The notes under the pieces: generated by a model | Database searches by the model: none | Seen by the model: only the letters and a program-made list of their open reading frames with translations | What the model was told of the DNA's origin: nothing | In this document: positions 1 through 7,963 of the stretch, piece by piece | How positions within the stretch are numbered: the stretch's first letter is position 1 | Layout: the number at the start of each line of letters is the position of its first letter | Assembly (NCBI RefSeq): GCF_024623325.1 | Contig: NZ_JANJZD010000012.1 | Span: 1 to 64,000 of the forward strand | Source of the DNA: Acetatifactor muris | GTDB taxonomy: Bacteria > Bacillota > Clostridia > Lachnospirales > Lachnospiraceae | Length of the DNA: 64,000 nt | Reading direction: 5' to 3' | Translations under genes and position numbers: made by a program

Positions 1-90
1 TTCACTGCCTGTACTTTGTATTCATGGTCGTATTGCCTGTTTTCTGCCATTTTTGTTCACTCCTTATTCTCTTGATTATATCTCAAATCC

Positions 91-549
91 TTGAGAATGG
101 GCTGTCAACTTTTTTTATACCACATCACAGTGCATTTGTCAAAGGGGCAGAAACTAAACCGATTAAAGGAACTGTCAAAAATGTATGCCCTCTATGCACC
201 AATCCAAGCCACCTATAAGGAGAGCCAGTCACTCAAAGGATTTGCGAAAATGAAATACGATAAGGAGCATAAGGACAGCTTATCAAAGTACCCCGAATTA
301 AAGGAGCGTATGCAGAGCCTTTTACAGAACGGCGAGAAGATAACGCCGAAACAGTGGAAAGCAGAGATACAGTCTTTGCAGTCTGAATATGACAGTATCG
401 GCAAAGAGCAGACCAAGACCGCCACAGAATTAGCGTATGCCGAGGTAATCAGCTATAACAGGAAGAACCTTGAGAGGGAACTTCAGAACGAGAACCGACA
501 GCATAACAGGCAACAGAGCAGAACGAAACGGAGGGAGGAAGAAATTTAA
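91..549 (+). pseudogene. C-terminal remnant of a mobilization relaxase
   Basis: The reading frame from about position 148 is Lys/Glu/Gln-rich and predicted coiled coil. It ends in a basic tail rich in N, Q and R, resembling the C-terminal tail of relaxases from clostridial mobilizable elements. The nuclease domain with its His triad is absent: the frame is closed by a TGA at 73-75, and the only nearby start is a TTG at 91 without a clear ribosome site. It lies at the head of a recombinase module ending near 3060. I infer a decayed relaxase; assignment rests on composition and context, so confidence is moderate. Confidence 0.4.
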
Positions 550-621
550 TGGAAATATGAGTGTGATTATGGTATTCTGTTAGAGGTAAAAATCAAAAGT
601 TGCAAAGGGAGTGAAATTGAA

Positions 622-1059
622 ATGTGCATGGAATGTTATATTAGTGAAAATAGAATAACACCACTATTAAATCCATTGGATTGCTTAGCAAATCATACAC
701 AATACATTTGTGGGACTTGTGGGCGGTGCATTTGTATTGAACATGACCCCAAGCGTGGGTTGCAACGGTGGAATTTCCCTTTTAAGTCGTTAGAGATTGC
801 AAAATTATATTTGCGCACTGCTGATTACAGTATGAAGAAACCATGCGGTATTTATGAGATAAAAAGTGAAAACGGCAGACTTTCATACAAAATCTTTGCG
901 GACAGTGAGGACTTGCTATTATATCTAAAAAAGAACAAAGGAAAAACTTGTGATAAAATGAAACCTATTTTCATTGTTGAAAAATACAAAGAATATGCAA
1001 ACACGCAAGTAAGAAAACTAACATCTGATGAAATACAGAAATATATGTCAGAGAGATAA
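622..1059 (+). CDS. Cys-rich hypothetical protein of mobilizable element
   Basis: A 145-residue protein with Cys pairs near the N-terminus (CMEC, then CGTCGRC and CIEH around residues 30-42), an arrangement that could bind zinc. The rest is a mixed alpha/beta region without a family I recognise. It lies between the relaxase remnant and the recombinase, so it is probably cargo of the same element. Its AT-rich codon use differs from the GC-richer prophage to the right. Function unknown. Confidence 0.6.
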   Translation: MCMECYISENRITPLLNPLDCLANHTQYICGTCGRCICIEHDPKRGLQRWNFPFKSLEIAKLYLRTADYSMKKPCGIYEIKSENGRLSYKIFADSEDLLLYLKKNKGKTCDKMKPIFIVEKYKEYANTQVRKLTSDEIQKYMSER

Positions 1060-1173
1060 ATTTCATATTCTCTAAACAACCATTATCACAATCACAACTG
1101 AATAAGTAACACAGCGTCAGAGCGTATAGAAAACAAATCTATGCGCTCTATTTTATTGTAAAGGAGCAGATTT

Positions 1174-1347
1174 ATGAGCAAAGACAGCAATACACAGCAT
1201 AGAGCCACCCGACAGCACCCACCCACAAAAATTATCGTGGAAAGGCACTATGTAGGTACTGAAAAAATGGAAACGGTATTCAAGCGGATAGCCGAGGAAC
1301 AGATAACAAAAAGGGTTAAGGAGATAGCGGAAAACAGCGTAAATTAG
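1174..1347 (+). CDS. Small hypothetical protein upstream of serine recombinase
   Basis: Encodes 57 residues. AAAGGAG lies about 8 nt before the ATG. The basic N-terminus is followed by a segment of type IIVERHYVGTEKMETVF and an amphipathic helix. Small ORFs of this kind commonly precede TnpX-type recombinases in clostridial elements, but I cannot assign it to a named family. The recombinase gene starts 72 bp downstream. Confidence 0.5.
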   Translation: MSKDSNTQHRATRQHPPTKIIVERHYVGTEKMETVFKRIAEEQITKRVKEIAENSVN

Positions 1348-1419
1348 CACTGGAAACGGAAAAGGGAATATAGTATAATAGGAGTTGAGAGGAAGTCCCT
1401 TTTCATCAAGGAGGACAAA

Positions 1420-3057
1420 ATGAAAAGGGCAAAACTGAATAACGACAAAATCACTGCTTTATATTGCAGGCTTTCCAAAGACGACGGCACGAACAACGAG
1501 AGCATGAGCATCAGCACACAGAAAACCATGCTGAAAGATTATGCAAAGCGCAACGGTTTTCTGAACTGCCAGTTCTATGTTGATGACGGTTACAGCGGTA
1601 CAAACTACGACCGCCCCGCATTCCGACAGCTTATCGAGGACATACAGGACGGGGAAGTGTCAACGCTCATCACAAAAGACCTGTCACGTTTGGGGAGGAA
1701 TTACCTTGAAACAGGTACTTATATCGAGGTGTTTTTCCCCAACCATAACGTGCGGTATATTGCAATCAATGACGGCGTGGACTCCATAGACAACGCACAA
1801 ATGGACATTACACCGTTCCGCAACATCATCAATGAAATGTACGCAAAGGACACGTCAAGGAAAATCAAGAGCGCACTCCACGCAAGGAAAATGCAGGGCA
1901 AGTATATGGCTACTACCGCCCCATTCGGTTATCAGAAAGACGAGAAAGACCATAACCACCTTGTCATTGATGAAGTGACCGCCCCCATTGTGGAACTGAT
2001 TTTCTCAATCGCCGAGGAGGGCGTGGGGCTTCACACTATCTGTAACCGCTTGCGCAAGGCAAAGGTCATAAAGCCGAGTTTCTACAAAAAAGAAATGTTT
2101 GAGCGGTACACTGATGAGGAAAAGATGTATGACTGGGACACCGCCTATGTCAGCAAGATATTGCATGACCCCGTTTATGCAGGAAACCTTACCGTAGCGG
2201 AAAGACCGACCAAGACCATGCGTTCCAAGAAAAGACAGTATATCCCGTATGCGGAGCGTGAAGTTATCTATGGCACACATGAACCGATTATCGAGCAGAG
2301 CCGTTGGAACACCGTACAGAAGATTTTGGAGAGCAGACCGCCCGTTATCGGGGAAAGTTCAAGCGGATATGACAACATTTTCCGAGGGGTTATCAAATGC
2401 GCCGATTGTGGGAGTGCCATGCTTGCCAAAGTCGAGCAGAAAAGAAAGCGTAACAACGTACTGGACAAGACTTTCTACTGCTGTACCAAGTACCGCAAGT
2501 TTGGGAAAGAGGGTTGTTCATCACACATCATTGAGGCGAGGACGGTTCACGAAGTTGTGCTTGCAGACATTCAGAAACACGCAGGACAGGCACTGACAGA
2601 CAGGAAAGCTATGGTAACGGATATTGCGGAGCGTCTTAATCTCCAAATGTCAGCGGACAGGGAACAGCAGAAAAAGGAACTAAGGCAATGTAAACAGCGT
2701 GTGTCGGAGATTGAAAACCTGTATGCCAAACTGTACGAGGACTTGACAAGGGAACTGCTGACCGAAAAGCGTTTCCAAATGTTGTCGGCACGATTTGACA
2801 GCGAGCAGGAAGAACTGACCGCCAAGATAAAGGAACTTGAAAAAAGTGCCATAGCGGACAAAGAACAGTTATCTTCCATTGAGCAGTTTGCGGAGCAGAT
2901 AAGCGGTTATGCAGGAATAACAGAACTCAATTTTAAGATAATCAATCAACTTATAGAAAAAATTCTTGTTTCTGAACCCGTAGAGATAGACGGGCAGAAA
3001 ACTCAACGACTTACTATCCATTACAAGTTCATAGGGGCACTGGAAACCCTTGAATAA
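1420..3057 (+). CDS. Large serine recombinase, TnpX/Tn4451 type
   Basis: A 545-residue site-specific recombinase, a normal length for the family. The N-terminal resolvase domain has the catalytic serine in YCRLSKDD (Ser19) and the DLSRLGRNY helix. A recombinase domain follows, then a zinc ribbon (IKCADCGSAM, later FYCCTKY and a further Cys), a coiled coil, and a C-terminal region like that of Tn4451/Tn1549-family enzymes. AAGGAGG precedes the ATG by 7 nt. These enzymes excise and insert circular elements. The gene stops only ~15 bp before sequence of a disrupted acetyltransferase, so the element's right end should lie at about 3058-3072. Confidence 0.92.
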   Translation: MKRAKLNNDKITALYCRLSKDDGTNNESMSISTQKTMLKDYAKRNGFLNCQFYVDDGYSGTNYDRPAFRQLIEDIQDGEVSTLITKDLSRLGRNYLETGTYIEVFFPNHNVRYIAINDGVDSIDNAQMDITPFRNIINEMYAKDTSRKIKSALHARKMQGKYMATTAPFGYQKDEKDHNHLVIDEVTAPIVELIFSIAEEGVGLHTICNRLRKAKVIKPSFYKKEMFERYTDEEKMYDWDTAYVSKILHDPVYAGNLTVAERPTKTMRSKKRQYIPYAEREVIYGTHEPIIEQSRWNTVQKILESRPPVIGESSSGYDNIFRGVIKCADCGSAMLAKVEQKRKRNNVLDKTFYCCTKYRKFGKEGCSSHIIEARTVHEVVLADIQKHAGQALTDRKAMVTDIAERLNLQMSADREQQKKELRQCKQRVSEIENLYAKLYEDLTRELLTEKRFQMLSARFDSEQEELTAKIKELEKSAIADKEQLSSIEQFAEQISGYAGITELNFKIINQLIEKILVSEPVEIDGQKTQRLTIHYKFIGALETLE

Positions 3058-3071
3058 TGGATATTTTCTAA

Positions 3072-3194
3072 GTCACCTATTCCAACTATCCAACAGACGT
3101 CCCGCCTATGACCGTGGTGGGAGGTGTCCCGGCAAAAGTATTGAAACAAATAGATCCGAAAGAGAGGACAAAGCAGGATGAGACGATGGACTGA
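3072..3194 (+). pseudogene. 3' remnant of hexapeptide sugar O-acetyltransferase
   Basis: In the frame ending at TGA 3192-3194 the sequence reads TDVPPMTVVGGVPAKVLKQI, the typical C-terminal signature of maltose/galactoside acetyltransferases (left-handed beta helix). Only about 40 codons remain. Upstream the frame is closed by TAA at 3069-3071, next to the serine recombinase element, so the element apparently interrupted this gene. Its stop overlaps the start of the next gene by 17 nt, which indicates an original operon. Confidence 0.7.
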
Positions 3195-3606
3195 TGGGCT
3201 GGCAGTGTTGCTTCTTGCGGTTCTGCTGTCGGGCTGCGGGAGACAACCTGAAGAAGCATATGGAGGGCAGACACAAAGCCTGAAACCGACAGAACAGACA
3301 GAAGTTTCGCAACCAGAGGCAGAGGAATCGGCAGCAGAAAACTCAGGGGTAAACGAGAAAGCAGAGGAAAACAATGTTGCAGATGGGAAAGATACAGAGA
3401 TACAGGAGGGAGGCAGTTCTGTGGCAAAAGAGAATCCATTTGATTTTGAAACGAAAACGGTTACGCTGAACAGCGGATATGAAATGCCCATCTATGGGCT
3501 GGGCACCTACAGCTTAACCGGGAAGACCTGTGTGGATTCCGTTACGGCGGCATTGGACAGCGGCGTCCGGCTGATTGATACGGCTTATATGTACCACAAA
3601 GAGTAA
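3178..3606 (+). pseudogene. Aldo/keto reductase lipoprotein, N-terminal part, cut by prophage
   Basis: The protein starts with a signal peptide ending in a lipobox (LLSGC, Cys near residue 20) and an acidic Glu/Gln-rich linker. The aldo/keto reductase barrel then begins (VTLNSGYEMPIYGLGTYSL; RLIDTAYMYH). The frame stops at TAA 3604-3606, just inside prophage sequence. It rejoins the segment beginning at 52558. If the junction is healed at the shared AA dinucleotide the protein reads YMYHNEESVGEA, restoring the conserved NE of the AKR fold. The intact protein would be a membrane-anchored NADPH-dependent oxidoreductase. Confidence 0.88.
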
Positions 3607-3625
3607 GCGGCTATTTGTTGTATAG
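3585..3625. other. attL (prophage left attachment site)
   Basis: Host reductase sequence meets phage sequence here. The phage arm carries TATTTGTTGTATAG at 3612-3625, the exact inverse of CTATACAACAAATA at 52530-52543 in attR. Joining the two phage arms gives a 54-bp symmetric attP centred on AA (3598-3599 = 52556-52557), the form expected for a large serine integrase with a 2-bp crossover. A shared GAG (3601-3603 = 52559-52561) is an alternative core. Confidence 0.8.
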
Positions 3626-3644
3626 AACAAAAGCCGCCCCTTCT

Positions 3645-5098
3645 TTAGCAGAAAGCCCAGTATATAGTTACATTTCCATTCAGTACAACGACCTTTTCTA
3701 TAAGGCTATGCACCAGGGCATAAAGCCCATCACCGTCCCCAGCTTCAATAATACCAGATAGGGAAGCCAGAGCCGCCGCCGCTTCCCCTTTAGACATTTT
3801 CCCGGAGCCTTCCGCTTCGGCTTCTTCCAGGCACTTCTGCGCCGCCTTGCGTTCTTCCTTAAGAGCGGATAGGCGGTCTTGTATTTCTTCCAGCCCGACA
3901 ATTCCCGTCTGATAGAGATTAAGAAGCCTTGTTATTTGCTTTTCCACGTTCCCCAGCCGTTCCCGGAACGCCCCAAGGTCGGGCGGAGCTTCCCCGGCGT
4001 TTTCTTCGACCAGCGCATCCAGGGCAGCCGGATCCAGAGCGAGCTTTTTAATTTCATCCAGCACCAGGGCATCCAGATCGGACACGGTAAAGTGTTCCTT
4101 ACGGTTGGAGCAGGAATCCGACTTAATCATCCGCTTACTACAGCGGCTTACAGAGTAGCATATATATTTGTTGACTTTAGAGGTTTTCCAGCCCCACTGG
4201 CGGATAGACATCCGGGCGCCGCAGTCCCCGCAGAACAGAAGACCGGAGAGCAGACCGTCCGAACCAGAGTAAGCCCGCTTATAGGCTTTTTTATTTTGGG
4301 ATAAGCGGTCATTTACTTTTTGCCAGACTTCCGGGGAAACCAGCGCCTCATGCTTCCCGGAGTATTCCAGGTCATTCATAAAGACCCGGCCGGCATATAC
4401 CGGATTGCGGAGAATCCGGGAGCAGGCGGAAGCAGCGTCGCAACGATTAAACTTTGTATTGATACCGTACTTTTTTGTATATAAGCACCGACTTCCCCCA
4501 GACTGCGACCGGAGCTATACAGCTTATACATATCCTTTACAGCCTGGGAGGTGAAGGGATCCACGATAAGCATCCGCTTTCCATTTTCCTGCAGTTCGGA
4601 CTTGTAGCCGATAGGCGTTATGCCTGAGTAGTAGTTACCTTCCTTAAGCCCGGCTTGTTTTCCCATTACTAACCGGGCCTTTATGTTTTCCCGTTCCATT
4701 TGAGCGAAAGCCGCCAGTATTCCAACGATACACCGCCCGAAGGGCGTAGCCGTATCAAAACTTTCCATGATTGAAACGAAGTTACAGCCGTTTTGTAAAA
4801 AGACATCTTCCAGCAGGACGAGGGTGTCTTTTTGGGACCGGGAAAGCCGATCCAACTTCCAGACAATAACTTTTTTCACATAGCCGCCCTGCACGTCTTT
4901 AATAACTTGATTGATACCAGGGCGGTCGAGCGTAGCCCCAGAGTACCCCGGATCGGACTGGATACTCGCTAGTTCCCAACCCATAGCTTTACAATAAGAT
5001 TTAATTTTTTCAGATTGTTCTTGTATTGAATAACCCTCTTCTGCCTGCTCCACAGTAGACACACGCACATAGCCAGCTACAAGTTCTGGTAAATTCAT
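3645..5098 (-). pseudogene. Large serine integrase, frameshifted
   Basis: Two adjoining frames form one ~484-residue integrase. The N-terminal frame (start 5098) has the resolvase catalytic domain: YVRVS with Ser14, WKLDRLSRS and FAQMERE. The C-terminal frame holds the zinc ribbon (LFCGDCGARM, later Cys residues) and coiled coil. The frame changes within six Ts at 4471-4476 (plus strand): one extra base restores YIQKKYGINTKFNRC and continues to RNPVYAGRV. The gene lies beside attL and is the evident integrase. The defect may be a real mutation, a sequencing error in a homopolymer, or slippage at the A-run in the mRNA. The start overlaps the HNH gene by 4 nt. Confidence 0.88.
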
Positions 5099-5760
5099 AA
5101 TAGCACCTCCCTTATAGCATCTTCATAGGACATACCGCTTTTTAGTAAGGCATGAAGCGTTGCATGATCTTCATTTGATAGGACAATAAGGTTATCCGGA
5201 GAATTATTTGTTTTGTTTCCATCAATATGGTGGACTACCTCATCAGAACGTAAATACCTTCCGAGCTTCTTTTCGGCTACTATACGGTGTTCATACACAT
5301 AACCTCTTGCATTTGTTGCGGGATGCCCAGGAACGATAATTTCAACATAACCGTTACTACATATATTGCGCCCACCAGTAAAGCATGAAGATTTTTCGTT
5401 CCTTGATCTTCTTGAAATACCATATCTTTTCAGATAGTTTAATATTGTTCTATTGCTTACACTAAGTTCTTGAGCTATGGAGTCTATGCTTCTGCGATTT
5501 TTAACATATTCTTCTATAAGAAGCTGTTTAAATTCTTTATCAGTCCTCCCGTTTTTGGTTTGATTAGTTGCTTTGGAATTTTTATTTGTGTCAAAACCAT
5601 AGGCTTTTAATATTTTTGAAACTGTAATAGGAGAAGTTACACCTATTATGTTGCACATTTCTTTTAGAGTTTTTCCCTCGTCAATATAAGCTTTGTGTAG
5701 AATTTCCACAGAAATAGGATATTTTTCCCTATAAACTGCAGCATTATATTTTTCTAACAT
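5095..5760 (-). CDS. HNH endonuclease with helix-turn-helix segments
   Basis: About 221 residues from the ATG at 5760, chosen because AGAAAGGTG lies just upstream. The N-terminal half has two HTH-like segments (KTLKEMCNIIGV; SIDSIAQELSVSNRTILNYLKRYG). The C-terminus is an HNH_3-type nuclease: VYEHRIVAEKKLGRYL, then VVHHIDGNKTNNSPDNL and an NEDHATLH segment. It overlaps the integrase start by 4 nt. It may be a free-standing homing-type nuclease carried with the integrase; a role in integration is speculative. Confidence 0.85.
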   Translation of the reverse strand: MLEKYNAAVYREKYPISVEILHKAYIDEGKTLKEMCNIIGVTSPITVSKILKAYGFDTNKNSKATNQTKNGRTDKEFKQLLIEEYVKNRRSIDSIAQELSVSNRTILNYLKRYGISRRSRNEKSSCFTGGRNICSNGYVEIIVPGHPATNARGYVYEHRIVAEKKLGRYLRSDEVVHHIDGNKTNNSPDNLIVLSNEDHATLHALLKSGMSYEDAIREVLL

Positions 5761-5922
5761 ATACATCACCTTTCTAAAAACGGGCGCAAAAATAGCCCCG
5801 CCTTGTACTTGTGTTTTTGGCCGGACCATGCTATAATACATTTGCTCGGAATGTTTATAACATGGCCAACAAGCCGCCCCGTCCCCGTAAGCCACGCCAA
5901 TGGCTGGGGGCGGGGTTCCTTT

Positions 5923-6366
5923 TTATTTCAAACTTTCAACGCCGCATTTTGCAGCAAGATAATACATATGCTTGCAAGGCACTTTCCTTTTCTTAAAATC
6001 CGGACAGGAGCAGCGACGGAGCGTTGTCCGGTATTTCCCATCAGTAGCACCAGCAAATAAACCATATTTTAATTCGGTATCTATGTAGGTCGGCGTTAAT
6101 TCACCATAAGCCGCTCTTTCTTTTCGTGCCTGGGCTTTTTCACCTTCTACAAAAGCCCAGCGTTTCCAGAGCTTTTCCGCAGGAGTTTTGATATATAAAA
6201 TATCTGATAGTATGGGGCTGATTGCAATTATTAAACATATAATTGCAGAGATTATAGCATTAATAAACCCATATGGATTAGGTGTAAATAAACAGCCGGG
6301 AACGCAGACAATAAATAAAGCAAATATTGCAAGTTTCCATATTTGGAAAAATCGTAAGTATTTCAT
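5923..6366 (-). CDS. Membrane protein with SWIM zinc finger
   Basis: 147 residues. Two hydrophobic segments lie in the first ~60 residues (FQIWKLAIFALFIVCV; INAIISAIICLIIAISPIL). The C-terminal part has a clear SWIM motif, CSCPDFKKRKVPCKH (CxC...CxH), which binds zinc and in known proteins mediates DNA or protein contacts. It sits between the repressor and integrase modules and reads leftward, so it may be expressed in the lysogen. The coupling of a membrane anchor to a SWIM finger is unusual; function unknown. Confidence 0.75.
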   Translation of the reverse strand: MKYLRFFQIWKLAIFALFIVCVPGCLFTPNPYGFINAIISAIICLIIAISPILSDILYIKTPAEKLWKRWAFVEGEKAQARKERAAYGELTPTYIDTELKYGLFAGATDGKYRTTLRRCSCPDFKKRKVPCKHMYYLAAKCGVESLK

Positions 6367-6416
6367 TCAGTCACCATCCTAACAAAACTAATTATTTTGC
6401 GTAAATAGTCTTTTAT

Positions 6417-6818
6417 TTACGCTTTTTCTTGTAATATTCCAGACGATACAAATTTTTTATATTTGTTTGATTGGATTAGGTCGTCAGAATAATCAACTAA
6501 TTTTTCTCGCCCTTCAGCATTTAAGCCCTCATAGTTTGCACAGAGAGTTTTTAATAGCGGATCATTTTCTTGTACAACAATAGCTGAGTACGAAGAATTA
6601 CTCCTTGGATTATCTGATAACCCTAAAAGCCAATCGGTAGTACATCCACACACGTCAGCGACTTTTAAAATATAATCGCTTCCAGGTTCCCTAGAACCGT
6701 TTTCGTAATTTGTAATTGTTCTATACGGAATATTGAGCATTTCAGCAAAACTTTTTCGATTATGGCCTATAAATTCTCTGGCTTTTATAAGGCGTTCAGA
6801 TATAACAGCCATTCCCAT
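6417..6818 (-). CDS. CI-like prophage repressor, XRE family
   Basis: 133 residues from the ATG at 6818, preceded by AAAGGAGG at good spacing. The N-terminal HTH_XRE domain (KSFAEMLNIPYRTITNYENGSREPG) is followed by a short C-terminal region that may oligomerise. No RecA-type self-cleavage domain is visible, so induction may work through another factor. It diverges from a Cro-like gene across three related palindromes and should maintain lysogeny by binding them. Confidence 0.85.
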   Translation of the reverse strand: MGMAVISERLIKAREFIGHNRKSFAEMLNIPYRTITNYENGSREPGSDYILKVADVCGCTTDWLLGLSDNPRSNSSYSAIVVQENDPLLKTLCANYEGLNAEGREKLVDYSDDLIQSNKYKKFVSSGILQEKA

Positions 6819-6878
6819 ATGATTACCCCTCCTTTCGCAGTCAACTTTAACACATTCAAAAAGAAAAAGCAACAATTA

Positions 6879-6973
6879 TTTATCCAATTCGGGTAAAAAA
6901 CTATTAGAAAAGGCTTGACATTTACTCATAATGGGTATATTGTAAAGATGCGAACTTACCCAAAATGAGTAAA
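6879..6973. promoter_or_regulatory. Lysis-lysogeny control region with three operators
   Basis: Three 19-bp imperfect palindromes with a shared pattern (TTTAyyCA...TGrGTAAA) lie at 6879-6897, 6921-6939 and 6955-6973. The middle one fills the spacer of a rightward promoter: TTGACA at 6915-6920, a 17-bp spacer, then TATTGT. The third covers the region downstream of its -10. A weaker leftward promoter for the repressor may lie at about 6845-6875. The layout resembles the three-operator immunity regions of temperate phages. Confidence 0.75.
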
Positions 6974-6996
6974 TATATAAGAAAGGAGCGAATAGT

Positions 6997-7200
6997 ATGC
7001 GTTATAAAAACATTGAAGCAGAGCGAGCAAGGAATGGAATGACAAGAGAAAAGTTTGCCACTTCTTTAGGCGTTTCTGTTAGCACATTAAAAAACTGGCA
7101 GAACGGCAAGACGGAAATTCCGGCAAGCAAGATTATTGTAATGGCTAATCTTTTCAACGTTTCTACAGACTACCTGCTCGGACGGACTGCTAACAACTAA
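6997..7200 (+). CDS. Cro-like XRE-family regulator
   Basis: 67 residues, almost entirely an HTH_XRE domain (MTREKFATSLGVSVSTLKNWQNGK). The ending NVSTDYLLGR is common in such proteins. GAAAGGAG precedes the ATG. It is the first rightward gene, just beyond the three operators, so it probably competes with the leftward repressor and opens the early region. Confidence 0.85.
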   Translation: MRYKNIEAERARNGMTREKFATSLGVSVSTLKNWQNGKTEIPASKIIVMANLFNVSTDYLLGRTANN

Positions 7201-7219
7201 AGGGAGGTAGATTTACAGC

Positions 7220-7300
7220 ATGAAGGAAAGAAACGGCTTACGCTTTGGCGGGCGGGGCGGCTTCGGCAGCTATAAACATTCACGAGCAAAAAAGGAGTAA
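7220..7300 (+). CDS. Very small ORF, Gly/Arg-rich peptide
   Basis: A 26-residue ORF between the Cro-like gene and the next gene, with GGGAGG about 12 nt before the ATG. The peptide is basic and glycine-rich (FGGRGGFGSY). It fits the tight gene packing here, but support is limited to position and ribosome site. Confidence 0.3.
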   Translation: MKERNGLRFGGRGGFGSYKHSRAKKE

Positions 7301-7303
7301 CAC

Positions 7304-7768
7304 ATGGACAAAGAAAGCATTGATATTAAAACGGCTATCCAGATAGCAAAGATTGTCGTTACGGTTCCAGAGGAACGAATGCCCATTATATGGGACATAT
7401 TCAAACAGGCCGGGCTTGATATTGGTGGCATAGACGAAATGGCGGAGTGGAAGGCCCTTACAAAACAGGCTTTCCTCATTGATACAGAAAAATTCATAGC
7501 AGGCATAACGGCAGGGCTTGAACCAGTAAGCGGCGAATACCGGATCCTGGTAAGCGACTTTAACGAGTATTGCACCAAGCAGAAATTAAGCGCCCGCTGC
7601 GTAAGAAAGCATTTGGCAGAACTTGAAGCAATCCGGACAGTAAAGAGCGGCGGCAAAGTAGACTATACCTGCACCGTTTACGAGGCGGAGAAAAACGCAA
7701 CCTTCCGCCGTTACGTTTGCATTTATTCAGACTGGCGGGAGCGGATTAAGGGAGGCGGGGCGGATTGA
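7304..7768 (+). CDS. Phage early protein of unknown function
   Basis: 154 residues, mostly helical. The C-terminal half (VSDFNEYCTKQKLSARCVRKHLAEL) resembles a winged-helix segment found at the end of phage/plasmid primases, so DNA binding is possible. It is preceded by GGAGTAA and is followed by a TTG-started gene overlapping its stop by 4 nt, which suggests translational coupling. Confidence 0.7.
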   Translation: MDKESIDIKTAIQIAKIVVTVPEERMPIIWDIFKQAGLDIGGIDEMAEWKALTKQAFLIDTEKFIAGITAGLEPVSGEYRILVSDFNEYCTKQKLSARCVRKHLAELEAIRTVKSGGKVDYTCTVYEAEKNATFRRYVCIYSDWRERIKGGGAD

Positions 7769-7929
7769 TTAAACACATTTTAGCGGACGGTACGGAGCTT
7801 AAGAGCATAGAGGGGCGGACGATACCGCCCACTGGAAAAACCGAAGCCGTATATAGATTGATTGCGGAGCTTCTTATAAGCTCCAGACCCAGCCGGACGG
7901 CAGAGGAACCGAAAGCCAGCCGGGCATAG
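7765..7929 (+). CDS. Small conserved-type phage protein
   Basis: 54 residues from a TTG start overlapping the upstream stop (TTGA), with GGGAGG upstream. The beginning MIKHILADGTELKSIEGRTI and the later VYRLIAELL resemble small early proteins seen in many clostridial phages. Function unknown. Confidence 0.6.
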   Translation: MIKHILADGTELKSIEGRTIPPTGKTEAVYRLIAELLISSRPSRTAEEPKASRA

Positions 7930-7963
7930 GGAAAAAGAAGCCAGGTAGACAAGGAGGGATAAG

